Below are positions 8,335 through 16,295 of a DNA stretch of 64,000 nt, piece by piece. The stretch is from Propionicimonas paludicola. Its GTDB lineage: Bacteria > Actinomycetota > Actinomycetes > Propionibacteriales > Propionibacteriaceae. The DNA is taken from assembly GCF_002563675.1 (NCBI RefSeq), contig NZ_PDJC01000001.1, forward strand, positions 558,001 through 622,000, given 5' to 3'. The position numbers and the translations under genes were made by a program. Positions within the stretch are counted from its first letter, which is position 1. Every line of letters starts with the position of its first letter. The notes beneath the pieces were generated by a model. The model was not told the DNA's origin and made no database searches. It was given only the letters and a program-made list of their open reading frames with translations.

Positions 8335-10290
8335 ATGGAAGCGGAACAGGTCCTGATCGTCGCCTCGGAGCGTGCGGACGCGAGCATCGGGCAGAGTCTT
8401 TCCGACCAGTTGACCGGCACCGCATTGTCGGCCGTGACCGCGGCCTGGCGCAGTGTCACACCGGCCACCTTCCGGCTGATTCGATCGGCCATGGGGGATC
8501 AGCTCCCGCCGCTCGGCTGGCCGGAGTACCGGGCCTGGGCTCTGGGCAGCGGAATCGCTGTCCCGCGGGGCGGCAATGAGCTTGAAGTGGTGCCGACGGT
8601 TCGCGCCGGCCAGGAGCTGGACCCGACGTCCCGCCAGGCCTACCGCCTGCTTCTGAACTGCTGGGTTGCTCACCCCGAGCCGAGTTTTGCGGCCGATGCG
8701 GTGGCCTGGGCGATCGGACTTCGTGCGTGGGCGGAGCTCAGCGAGTTGTGGCTCGGCCAGCTACTGCCGGCCGGGAGCTGGCGAGACCCCGAGGTGATCA
8801 GGCTGTTGTCCGGGTTGCCGCCGGAAGCGCGACGGAAGGGTCCATTGCTGACGATCGCCTGGGCCAGAGCCCGCGCTCAGGCGCTGGGTGGCAGTGCGGG
8901 TGAGCGCCAGCGTCAGCGGGATCAGCTCGCCGACGCGACGCTCCTGCATGCGCGCTGGCGCGAGGCCGACGGGTTGGACGCCATGCTGCTCAGCGCGTCG
9001 CTCTGGATGAACTCGCAGCGCGAGGTGCCCGGCATTGATCCCACCAGTGCCTTGGAGTTGGCCTGGGATGGGCAGAAGGAGGCTGCGCTCTTCCTGGAGC
9101 GCCGCCGGGCGGAGGCGACCGGCTTCAGTGGCCGTGCCGAAGCGATCTTCCGGGCCTCATCGGCGCAGATCTCATTGGCCCGCGGCGACCTTGAGCGCGC
9201 TGTGATCGAGGCCGAGCGTTCGGCGATGCTCGATCCGGAGATCTCGGCGGCCATCGCCGACGGTGTCGCCGCCCTGGCCCGGGAACTGGCCGGTGGGCGG
9301 GACGTCGCGGCGCAGCCGGGACGGGACCGGGCCGACCTGCATCACGAGTTGCCCCGTGGCCTTTCCGCTGCGGACTCCCGCGCCGCCGTGTTGGCAGAGG
9401 CGCTGCGCGCGATTCGGACTCTCGATCAAGAGGCCGCCGAGCGGGCCATGGCGCAGCTGCGGACCATGCCTACCGGTGCCACCCTGTGGCCGGTGGTGCT
9501 GTTCGCTGAGTCGCTCCAGGCGGCTCTGTGGGGCGATCCGGAGTGGGCCCTGGCTGAACTCGACGACGCTCGAGCCCAGCACTCGATGGGATCGGTGGAG
9601 CAGCTCGAGCCGCTGGGTCGGAGTCTGCTGCAGCGGGCGCGGGTGACCCTGCTGGAGCGACTCGGAGCGACCGCCACCGCCCGTTCGGCGGCCCGAGAGC
9701 TCTCGCCGGAGTGGCGGGCACTGGCCGAGGCCCGCTGCCTGATCTGGGCCGGTGACCACGACGCGGCGCGGCGGGTGGCCGATGAAGGCATCTTCGATGC
9801 CGGCACCTGGCTGGGGGATCGGTTGGCGCTGCGGGCGATCCGGGTCGGTGCCCAACTGCTGGATCCGGCTGCCGGTGAGTCCATTCGAGCGGACGCCGTT
9901 CAGGAGGTGATCGCGATCTGCCTGAAGCGACACTCGCTGTTGCCGGTCGCGCTGCTGCCGGTGGAACTGCGCTCCCGGATGATCGCCACCTACCTCTCCC
10001 GGGCGCAGTCCGCGGTGATGTCGCCGGTCGAGTCGGTTCTGCTGGAGCGGCTCCGGGCAGTCTCTCCGCTGTCGTCCTCCGCAGCTCCTCCGGTGCGGCT
10101 GACTCGCCGCGAGAAGCTCCTGCTACCGCTGCTGGCCAGCGCGGACGCGGTTCCGGACATTGCGGCCAGCCTGCATGTGTCGCCCAACACCGTGCGCACC
10201 CAGGTGGTCAACCTGCGCAAGAAGTTCGGGGCGGCCAGCCGAACCGAGCTGGTCCGCAGCGCGCGCAACGCCGGCCTGCTGCAGATGTGA
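8335..10290 (+). CDS. LuxR-type transcriptional regulator without recognisable ATPase domain
   Basis: 651 aa; ATG 8335 is preceded by AAAGGGAG. Only the last roughly 65 residues are recognised: a LuxR/GerE helix-turn-helix (LTRREKLLLPLLASA, IAASLHVSPNTVRTQVVNLR), which binds DNA. The preceding 580 residues are alanine- and leucine-rich helices with TPR-like character and no Walker A motif, unlike full-length MalT/LAL regulators, which have an AAA ATPase at the N terminus. It stands alone between the secreted glycosidase genes and a permease, and ends at a strong shared terminator. Targets are unknown; the glycosidase genes next door or the GH1-symporter pair are reasonable candidates by position only. 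Confidence 0.82.
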   Translation: MEAEQVLIVASERADASIGQSLSDQLTGTALSAVTAAWRSVTPATFRLIRSAMGDQLPPLGWPEYRAWALGSGIAVPRGGNELEVVPTVRAGQELDPTSRQAYRLLLNCWVAHPEPSFAADAVAWAIGLRAWAELSELWLGQLLPAGSWRDPEVIRLLSGLPPEARRKGPLLTIAWARARAQALGGSAGERQRQRDQLADATLLHARWREADGLDAMLLSASLWMNSQREVPGIDPTSALELAWDGQKEAALFLERRRAEATGFSGRAEAIFRASSAQISLARGDLERAVIEAERSAMLDPEISAAIADGVAALARELAGGRDVAAQPGRDRADLHHELPRGLSAADSRAAVLAEALRAIRTLDQEAAERAMAQLRTMPTGATLWPVVLFAESLQAALWGDPEWALAELDDARAQHSMGSVEQLEPLGRSLLQRARVTLLERLGATATARSAARELSPEWRALAEARCLIWAGDHDAARRVADEGIFDAGTWLGDRLALRAIRVGAQLLDPAAGESIRADAVQEVIAICLKRHSLLPVALLPVELRSRMIATYLSRAQSAVMSPVESVLLERLRAVSPLSSSAAPPVRLTRREKLLLPLLASADAVPDIAASLHVSPNTVRTQVVNLRKKFGAASRTELVRSARNAGLLQM

Positions 10291-10333
10291 GTTGACCGTC
10301 GCGCTGATGTCGGGACTTGCCCATCGGACGCGA

Positions 10334-10367
10334 CAGTGGGGCCGACCGGCTTCGGTCGGCCCCACTG
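10334..10367. terminator. Bidirectional terminator between convergent LuxR and permease genes
   Basis: Perfect 15-bp inverted repeat with a 4-nt GCTT loop; the arms contain GTGGGGCCGACCG and CGGTCGGCCCCAC. It sits in the 83-bp gap between two converging stop codons, so it can serve both strands. Confidence 0.85.
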
Positions 10368-10373
10368 CGTTGT

Positions 10374-11867
10374 TCAGTCGTCGGTGTTCAGGCCGCCGTT
10401 GAGTGCGTACTCCTCTTCGGGGGACAGGACGAGGACGTGCCGTCCGTGGATGGCGAAGTAGGCCAGTGCCAGGACGTACAGCACCACCACGGTGTAGATG
10501 GCGATCGTGTAGGCCGGGTTGGCCAGCACACCGATGAAGATGGCCAACGCCAACAGGCCGGCGATCACGGCGCCCGGGATGCCGAACGGGCTCAGATGCG
10601 GACGGCTGGCGTTGGGTGCCTTGAACCGCAGGATGACGAATGAGGTCATCTGAAGTAGGTAGGAGAGCACCGCACCCCAGACCGCGATGTTCAGCACCAC
10701 CGAACCGGCCTCTGTGCTGCCGTACCGCACGACGAACAGAGACAGGAAGCCGATCACGGCGCCGACGATGAGGGCCAGGTACGGAGTCTGGCGCTTGCCG
10801 GTCAGGGAGAGTGCCTTCGGGTAATAGCCGGCCCGGGACAGCGAGTACATGTTGCGGCCGTAGGCGTACATGATGCCCTGGACGCTGGCCAGCAGGCCGA
10901 TCAGGGCGAAGGCCGACAGCACGGCAGCGGCCTGCTCGCCGACCATGGCGCGGAAGCCGTCCAGCAGCGGTTCGGTGGACGCGCCGATGGCCGACGAGCC
11001 GAGCACGCCCGGGTTGAGCACGACCACGATCGCCCCGGTCAGGATCAAGGTGAGCAGGCCACCACGTCCGGCGCGAGGGATGTCGCGCTCGGGGTTGTGC
11101 GCCTCCTCGGCGGCCAGCGGAAGCTCTTCGATGCCCAGGAACAGCCACATGGCGAACGGCATGGCGAACAGCACGGGGGTCCAGCCGAAGGGCAGGAAGG
11201 CGGAGTTTCCGTCAATCGGTGCGATGTCGAACAACGAGCCGAGGTTGAGCTGCCCGGAGAAAGCGGCCATGACGCCGAAGAGCACCAGGATGCCGATGGA
11301 GATGAAGGAGACCACGACGGCGAACCGGAAGGAGATCTGCGCGCCGGTGGCATTGAGCGCTACGAAGACGGCAAAGAGGACTGCCCACCAGACCCAGACC
11401 AGGCCAGCCTCAGCCAGACTGAAGCCGGTCAGGGTCTTCATGATCGAGTCGGCATAGCCGGCTGAGTAGTAGATCACCACGGCGGCGGTCATCACGTACT
11501 CGATGGTCTCGGCCAGCCCGGTGATGAAGCCGCCCCATGGCCCCATGGCGGCCCGGGCGAAGGAGTAGGCGCCGCCGGTGTGCGGCATGGCCGAAGCCAT
11601 CTCCGAGATCGACTCGATCATCAGGACGTACATGGCCACCACGATCAGGCCGGCCAGGACGAAGCCGCCCCATCCGGCGCTGGCGATACCGGTGTTCCAG
11701 CCGGAGAAGTCGCCGGAGATGACCGCGGCCACGCCCATGCCCCACAGTCCCCAGAATCCGGCGGTTCGCTTCAGCTTCCGCTTCTCGAAGTAGTCGGCCT
11801 CCGCGCGCTGATAGGTGACCCCGGATACCGCGACTGTGTCAGAGTCGCTGTCGGTGACCGTACTCAT
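10374..11867 (-). CDS. APC-superfamily amino acid/amine permease (ethanolamine permease-like)
   Basis: 497 aa, integral membrane protein with about twelve hydrophobic segments. ATG 11867 has GAGAGGAA upstream. The APC-family first helix region (GFWGLWGMGVAAVISGDFSGWN) and PHTGGAYSFAR motif resemble ethanolamine permeases (Eat) and related amine/amino-acid exchangers, but no ethanolamine-utilisation genes are nearby, so the substrate stays open. The N terminus (first 35 residues) is polar and cytoplasmic; the C-terminal tail is acidic. Two conspicuous inverted repeats lie upstream (11902-11933 and 11973-11992), pointing to specific transcriptional control. Confidence 0.88.
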   Translation of the reverse strand: MSTVTDSDSDTVAVSGVTYQRAEADYFEKRKLKRTAGFWGLWGMGVAAVISGDFSGWNTGIASAGWGGFVLAGLIVVAMYVLMIESISEMASAMPHTGGAYSFARAAMGPWGGFITGLAETIEYVMTAAVVIYYSAGYADSIMKTLTGFSLAEAGLVWVWWAVLFAVFVALNATGAQISFRFAVVVSFISIGILVLFGVMAAFSGQLNLGSLFDIAPIDGNSAFLPFGWTPVLFAMPFAMWLFLGIEELPLAAEEAHNPERDIPRAGRGGLLTLILTGAIVVVLNPGVLGSSAIGASTEPLLDGFRAMVGEQAAAVLSAFALIGLLASVQGIMYAYGRNMYSLSRAGYYPKALSLTGKRQTPYLALIVGAVIGFLSLFVVRYGSTEAGSVVLNIAVWGAVLSYLLQMTSFVILRFKAPNASRPHLSPFGIPGAVIAGLLALAIFIGVLANPAYTIAIYTVVVLYVLALAYFAIHGRHVLVLSPEEEYALNGGLNTDD

Positions 11868-11901
11868 GTGTGTTCCTCTCCTTCACCTGGCCCGAATATG
11901 C

Positions 11902-11933
11902 AGAATCGGCGCCGATGTATCGACGCCGATTCT
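11902..11933. promoter_or_regulatory. 10-bp inverted repeat upstream of permease
   Basis: AGAATCGGCG (11902-11911) and CGCCGATTCT (11924-11933), perfect, separated by 12 nt, 35 nt before the permease start. It could be an operator or an mRNA hairpin in the 5' leader; the sequence alone does not decide. Confidence 0.5.
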
Positions 11934-11972
11934 TGGACGCTAGACCCGCCTGACCAGGGCAGAAGCCGGGTC

Positions 11973-11992
11973 CGAGGTCGTTAACGACCTCG
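11973..11992. promoter_or_regulatory. 20-bp perfect palindrome, probable operator
   Basis: CGAGGTCGTTAACGACCTCG, a perfect palindrome without spacer, about 105 bp upstream of the permease start. It is followed by GTTAC ... GTAAC arms (11992-12016). The length and symmetry are typical of a dimeric repressor site, and the binding protein is not identifiable here. Confidence 0.6.
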
Positions 11993-12026
11993 TTACCGCG
12001 GGTGGTCGCTTCGTAACATCCGCAGC

Positions 12027-12275
12027 TCACCTGAGGTGACTGGCCCGCAGGTACGAGAGCACCATGGCCCGCTGGAAGTCGGCCTCGGCCAACTCCCGGC
12101 GCAGTTCCAGGGCCCGGACGGCCCGCTCTCGCTCGGTGGTCAGCCGGAACTCATGTGCGGCGGCAGTGCGCTGGGCCCAGTCACACAGGGCTGCGCCGAG
12201 GCGTCCGATGAGGTACACGGCCTGGCGCCGTGCGGGGAATAGAGGCGGATGGGTGGAGTCGCTGAGAATGGACAT
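12027..12275 (-). CDS. Small hypothetical protein, helix-rich, arginine-rich
   Basis: Predicted 82 aa from ATG 12275, chosen because AAAGG sits 7 nt upstream; an in-frame upstream start would add 14 residues without a ribosome site. Residues 20-75 look like a long amphipathic helix pair (YLIGRLGAALCDWAQR ... RERAVRALELRRELAEADFQR). No family recognised. It lies between the permease and the 31-aa micropeptide, on the same strand, so all three might be read together. Its stop overlaps a 6-1-6 inverted repeat (TCACCT-G-AGGTGA). Coding status is plausible but not proven. Confidence 0.5.
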   Translation of the reverse strand: MSILSDSTHPPLFPARRQAVYLIGRLGAALCDWAQRTAAAHEFRLTTERERAVRALELRRELAEADFQRAMVLSYLRASHLR

Positions 12276-12443
12276 GATTGTGCCTTTAGGCTTGTTTTCG
12301 GGCATGGCAGAGCGCATTGAAAAATGCGTGCAGAAACGACGACCAAATGTGACGACGTGGTCAGGTCGAGGTAACGTGGATTGGTCGCGCGGAGACGCTG
12401 AGCCTCACATGGCTACCGCTATTGCCCCTAGTTGGGGCCAGAT

Positions 12444-12539
12444 TCAGCGCTGCTTGGCGCTGCCAGCGGTCACGCCGATGAGGTCGGCGACTGCGGTTGC
12501 GGGGTTGCCCGTCCAACCTCTGTTGATCTTCAACTCCAT
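12444..12539 (-). CDS. 31-residue micropeptide with consensus ribosome-binding site
   Basis: A 31-codon frame starting ATG 12539 and ending TGA 12444-12446. A full AAAGGAGG lies 8 nt upstream (12548-12555, minus strand), among the best ribosome sites in the window. A candidate promoter precedes it: -35 TTGCAT (12603-12608) and -10 TAACGT (12579-12584), 18-nt spacer. The peptide begins MELKINRGWTGNPATAVADL, continues IGVTAGSAKQR, and has no signal peptide or Cys. No family recognised. It may be a secreted or modified peptide precursor, a regulatory leader peptide for the downstream 82-aa gene, or a small cytosolic protein. A weak GCCCC/GGGGC hairpin follows (12424-12438). Confidence 0.6.
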   Translation of the reverse strand: MELKINRGWTGNPATAVADLIGVTAGSAKQR

Positions 12540-12547
12540 CTGGCCGA

Positions 12548-12608
12548 CCTCCTTTCGTGTGGGTGACGTGCGTCGAACACGTTAGTCCCATTACTGCAAT
12601 GAATGCAA
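12548..12608 (-). promoter_or_regulatory. Promoter and Shine-Dalgarno of the micropeptide
   Basis: -35 TTGCAT at 12603-12608, -10 TAACGT at 12579-12584, spacer 18 nt; ribosome site AAAGGAGG at 12548-12555. The predicted 5' leader is about 33 nt. The direction is divergent from the GH1 gene starting at 12719. Confidence 0.5.
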
Positions 12609-12718
12609 ATCCAGTGCGCCGCCTCCGCCAGATGTGTCGCAGATTGGTGCGGCGCGCTCTGCCGAACCAGTGGGCCGCTGCGATAGCGTCGCGGTGAATC
12701 CGCAAGATAGGCGGCGAT

Positions 12719-14002
12719 ATGAGAGCTTTCGAGCTGGCCGGCTGCGAGCTCGGCGTGGCCACGGCGGCCACCCAGATCGAGGGCGGCCACGTCGACACCA
12801 ACTGGCACCGCTGGGCCGCGGCCGGGCGCATCAGCGACGGCTCGTCGCCGGCCCGGGCGTCCGGGCATTGGCAGCGCGTCACCGAGGACACCGCACTGTT
12901 GGCCGAGCTGGGGATCCGGCACTATCGGATGGGAGTCGAGTGGGCGCGGGTCGAACCCCGCGCGGACGTCTGGGATGAGGCGGCGATCGCCCACTATCGC
13001 GATGAGGTTGCCGGGCTGGTCGCAGCCGGAGTGCGTCCGCTGGTGACCATGCACCACTTCAACCTGCCGGGCTGGCTGGAGGAGGCCGGCGGTTGGCTGA
13101 ACCCCACCACCCTGGAGCGATTCGATCGGCTGGTCGCCAAGCTGGTCACCGAACTGGCGCCCTGGGTGAGGGAGTGGATCCCGATCAACGAGCCCAATGT
13201 GTACGCGACCAACAGCTACCTGTTCGGTGACTGGCCGCCGGGTCAGCGCTCGCTGGGACGGACGCTGTCGGTGATGGCAGCCTTGGCCCAGGCCCACATT
13301 CGGGCCTACCAGCTGATCCACCAGCTGCAGCCCGAGGCACGGGTCGGCTCGGCCTCCCACCTGCGGGTGTTCGCCCCGGCCAATCCACGCAATCCGTGGC
13401 ATCGGCTCTCGGCCCGGCTCACCGACCACCTGTTCCAGCGGGCCCAGCTGCACGCCATGAACACCGGGCAGTTCCGCCTGCCCTTCCGGCAGCCGCGCGG
13501 CGTGCGTCCGGGCCGCTACTACGACTTTCAGGGAGTGAACTACTACACCCGCAGCACCGTCCGCTCGATCGGGGACGGGGTGGCCGCCGATGTCGACGTG
13601 AACGACCTGGGCTGGGAGATCTACCCGGCTGGTCTGATCGAGGTCTGCCGCTGGGTCCATGAGGCGTACCCGGCGCCGATCTACATCACCGAGAACGGCA
13701 CCTGCGACAACACCGACGCCTTCCGCTCCCGCTACCTGTACGAGCACCTGGCCCAGATTGCCGCCAGTGACCTGCCGATTCAGCGCTACTACCACTGGTG
13801 CTTCACCGACAACTGGGAGTGGGTCGAGGGAGAGGCCGCCCGGTTCGGCATCGTCCACACCGACTACCCCAGTCAGCAGCGCACGGTGAAGGACTCCGGA
13901 CGCTTCTTCGCCGACATCATCAGCCACCGCGGGGTCACCGAGGACGCCTATGCCCGCTGGGTGGCCGGCCAGACCTACCCGACCAACAGGGGAGCCCGAT
14001 GA
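12719..14002 (+). CDS. Glycoside hydrolase family 1 (beta-glycosidase)
   Basis: 427 aa, cytoplasmic (no signal peptide), slightly shorter than usual GH1 enzymes of about 450 aa. Acid/base E158 sits in INEPN and nucleophile E325 in ITENG; other GH1 landmarks are TAATQIEGG at the N terminus, MHHFNLPGWL, and NWEWVEGEAARFGIV near the C terminus. ATG 12719 has only a weak purine stretch upstream; a TAGCGT -10 candidate lies at 12684-12689. The stop overlaps the start of the GPH symporter (ATGA), so the pair is an import-and-hydrolyse unit: the transporter brings in a beta-glycoside and this enzyme releases the terminal sugar. Substrate (glucoside, xyloside or galactoside) cannot be assigned. Confidence 0.92.
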   Translation: MRAFELAGCELGVATAATQIEGGHVDTNWHRWAAAGRISDGSSPARASGHWQRVTEDTALLAELGIRHYRMGVEWARVEPRADVWDEAAIAHYRDEVAGLVAAGVRPLVTMHHFNLPGWLEEAGGWLNPTTLERFDRLVAKLVTELAPWVREWIPINEPNVYATNSYLFGDWPPGQRSLGRTLSVMAALAQAHIRAYQLIHQLQPEARVGSASHLRVFAPANPRNPWHRLSARLTDHLFQRAQLHAMNTGQFRLPFRQPRGVRPGRYYDFQGVNYYTRSTVRSIGDGVAADVDVNDLGWEIYPAGLIEVCRWVHEAYPAPIYITENGTCDNTDAFRSRYLYEHLAQIAASDLPIQRYYHWCFTDNWEWVEGEAARFGIVHTDYPSQQRTVKDSGRFFADIISHRGVTEDAYARWVAGQTYPTNRGAR

Positions 14003-15369
14003 GTGAACCGCTCAGCTCTACCGAACGGCGCAACAAGTGGACGTTCGGGATCGGCACGGTCGGCCGGGACATGGTTTACACCCTGGTCAGCATGTACTTG
14101 GTGTTCTTCCTCAGCGACGTGCTCAAGCCGTCCACGCAGGAGTTCCTGTGGGCGAGCTCACTGATCCTGGTGGCTCGGCTGTTCGACGCCGTCGCCGACA
14201 TCGTGATGGGGGCGATCGTCGACAACACCCGGACCCGCTGGGGCCAGTACAAGCCGTGGATCGCCATCGGAGTGGTGGCTTCCGCGATCTTCACCGTGCT
14301 CATGTTCACCGACTTCGGCACTCACGGAGTGGCCTTCGTGGTCGGCTTCGCACTGGTCTACCTCGCCTGGAGCCTGTCCTGGACCGCCAACGACATTCCC
14401 TACTGGGCGCTGCTGCCGGCGCTGAGCGTCGATCAGAAGAAGCGGGAGAGCTTCGGCGCCATCGCCAAGATCTTCGCAACCGTCGGGTTGTTCGTGGTCG
14501 TGGTGGCCGTGATTCCGGTCACCAAGGCGCTCGCCCCGGTGGTCGGCGAGGTGCCGGCCTGGACGATCTTCGCCGTGGGCGTGGTGGTGATCATGCTGCT
14601 CGGCCAGCTGGTCACCCTGGTCGGCGTGAAAGAGCCGAAGCTGGCCGTCGAGCAGGAGCGGACCAGCGTCCGTGACCTGGTCCGGGCCGTCTTCGGCAAC
14701 GACCAGTTGCTGTGGACGGCGATCGCCATGGTGCTGTTCATGACCGGCTACCTGACCACCACCACCTTCGGCACCTACTACTTCAAGTATGTGTATGGCG
14801 ACGAGGCCATGTACTCCCCGTTCGGGGCAGTGCTGGTGGCCAGCCAACTGCTCGGCTACGGGATCTTCCCGCTGCTCAGCCGCCGGTTCTCCCGGGCCCG
14901 GCTGTACAGCCTCTCGATCGCGCTGATCCTGCTCGGCTACCTGATCTTCTTCTTCAGCCCGGTCAACATCGCCTTCATCGCCGTGGCCGGGCTGTTGATC
15001 TTCGTGGGGGATGCCTTCATCACCTTGCTGATGCTCGTCTTCCTGACCGACACCATCGAGTACGGGCACTGGAAGCTCGGTCGGCGCAACACCGCGGTCA
15101 CCTTCGCGCTGCAGCCCTTCATCAACAAGGTGGGGGCCGCGCTGTCGACCCAGATCGTCGCGGTGGCCATCGTGCTCGCCGGGGTGATCCCGGACCGCCC
15201 GGCCGACACCTCAGCGGCCGGCCTGTTCACGATCAAGGCCGGGATGCTGTTGCTGCCGGCCGTGCTGATCGTGATCAGCTACCTGATCTACCGCCGCAAG
15301 TACCGGATTGACGAGGCCTTCTACGCCCGAATCGTTGCGGACCTTCGAGAGCGCGGACAGCTCCTCTAG
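13999..15369 (+). CDS. GPH-family glycoside:cation symporter
   Basis: 456 aa, about twelve membrane segments. ATG 13999 overlaps the preceding GH1 stop (ATGA), with AGGGGAG at 13988-13994. Family features of glycoside-pentoside-hexuronide:cation symporters (MelB/XylP type): KWTFGIGTVGRDMVY near the N terminus, DAVADIVMGAIVDNTRTRWG in the loop after helix 2 and PFINKVGAALSTQIV late in the protein. It imports glycosides with sodium or protons. The translational coupling to a GH1 enzyme supports a beta-glycoside or plant oligosaccharide as substrate, which fits the secreted GH3 enzyme nearby. Confidence 0.92.
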   Translation: MSEPLSSTERRNKWTFGIGTVGRDMVYTLVSMYLVFFLSDVLKPSTQEFLWASSLILVARLFDAVADIVMGAIVDNTRTRWGQYKPWIAIGVVASAIFTVLMFTDFGTHGVAFVVGFALVYLAWSLSWTANDIPYWALLPALSVDQKKRESFGAIAKIFATVGLFVVVVAVIPVTKALAPVVGEVPAWTIFAVGVVVIMLLGQLVTLVGVKEPKLAVEQERTSVRDLVRAVFGNDQLLWTAIAMVLFMTGYLTTTTFGTYYFKYVYGDEAMYSPFGAVLVASQLLGYGIFPLLSRRFSRARLYSLSIALILLGYLIFFFSPVNIAFIAVAGLLIFVGDAFITLLMLVFLTDTIEYGHWKLGRRNTAVTFALQPFINKVGAALSTQIVAVAIVLAGVIPDRPADTSAAGLFTIKAGMLLLPAVLIVISYLIYRRKYRIDEAFYARIVADLRERGQLL

Positions 15370-15438
15370 GTCGGTCCGCGCTCGGCGGTGAACCAGCCGG
15401 GCGCCCAGGCGAGATACCATCTTGGTCGCGTCAGTTCG

Positions 15439-15511
15439 GCCCCCGTAGCTCAGCGGATAGAGCAGCAGCCTTCTAATCTGTCGGTCCCAGGTTCGAGTCC
15501 TGGCGGGGGCG
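15439..15511 (+). tRNA. tRNA-Arg (TCT anticodon)
   Basis: 73 nt cloverleaf: acceptor GCCCCCG/CGGGGGC, D-stem GCTC/GAGC, anticodon loop CTTCTAA (anticodon TCT), T-stem CCAGG/CCTGG around TTCGAGT, discriminator G. CCA is not encoded. The anticodon stem GCAGC/TCTGT closes with a C31-U39 mismatch and one G-U pair. A TACCAT -10-like box is 18 nt upstream (15415-15420). Reads AGA/AGG codons, rare in such GC-rich genomes. Confidence 0.95.
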
Positions 15512-15513
15512 CG

Positions 15514-16140
15514 TCAGTCTTCGGCGGCGTCGGTGGCCCGGATCCGCTCGTAGATGCCGTTGACGGCAGTCGCGAGCGCGGTCGGGTAGTCCACCTTCTC
15601 GGGCAGCTGCAGCCACAGTTCCCGCAGGCCGCTGTTCATTGCCAAGACCTCCAGGACGACTTGGGTGGGGTCCAGATCTGCGCGCAGTTCACCGCGATCG
15701 CGGCAGGCTTCGAGGAAGGGCACCAGCCCGGCCAGGGCCTGCTCGAGCTTGCCGGCCAAGTACCCCTCGGCGGGGTGCCCCTCAAGCTGTGCAGCTGCCG
15801 AGAGAGTGCCGCGGAATCGCGTCAGATCGCGGTCGGCCGCGGCGATCCGCACCGCCTCGATGTAGGCGTCGAACATCTGACGGGCGGTCACATTCGCCGG
15901 ATCCCACATGCCTGCGTAGGTGCTGTCCCGGCGAGCCACCACGGCCTCGAAGAGGGCCTTCTTGGTGGGGAAGTGATGGAGCAACCCGGCGTCGGTGACT
16001 CCGGCCTCGGCGGCGATGTCGACCAATCGGGCACCGCCGTAGCCGCGTCGCCCGAAGTGCACAGTGGCTACCTGCAGGATGCGGTCGCGGCGCAGCTCGC
16101 CGCGAACCTTGCGCTGGTCGGGGCCGGCCGGGGGCCTCAC
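15514..16140 (-). CDS. TetR-family transcriptional regulator
   Basis: 208 aa from GTG 16140. N-terminal TetR helix-turn-helix: ILQVATVHFGRRGYGG, DIAAEAGVTDAGLLHHFPTK, LFEAVV, residues about 20-66; a helical C-terminal ligand-binding/dimer domain follows. The gene ends 2 bp after the tRNA-Arg, in the opposite direction. The start is uncertain, since no good ribosome site is seen. The epimerase gene 156 bp upstream points the same way, so an adjacent divergent target is absent; its regulon is unknown. Confidence 0.88.
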   Translation of the reverse strand: MRPPAGPDQRKVRGELRRDRILQVATVHFGRRGYGGARLVDIAAEAGVTDAGLLHHFPTKKALFEAVVARRDSTYAGMWDPANVTARQMFDAYIEAVRIAAADRDLTRFRGTLSAAAQLEGHPAEGYLAGKLEQALAGLVPFLEACRDRGELRADLDPTQVVLEVLAMNSGLRELWLQLPEKVDYPTALATAVNGIYERIRATDAAED

Positions 16141-16295
16141 CGGACGATCCGAATCGGCAATCCTGTGGACGGGGATACCGTCAGGGACGCGGCCGAAGCC
16201 GGTCTTGTTTCGCCGTGGTGCAACACGGAAATGATCCTAAGCAATTCATCACCTGTTGCGGCGGAGCCGTCCCGCCTCCGAGAACGACGATTCGG

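Noticed and set aside
12361-12891. 176-codon minus-strand frame overlapping the GH1 start and the micropeptide
   Set aside because: Different frame from the micropeptide, no ribosome site, and it runs into the well-supported GH1 gene.
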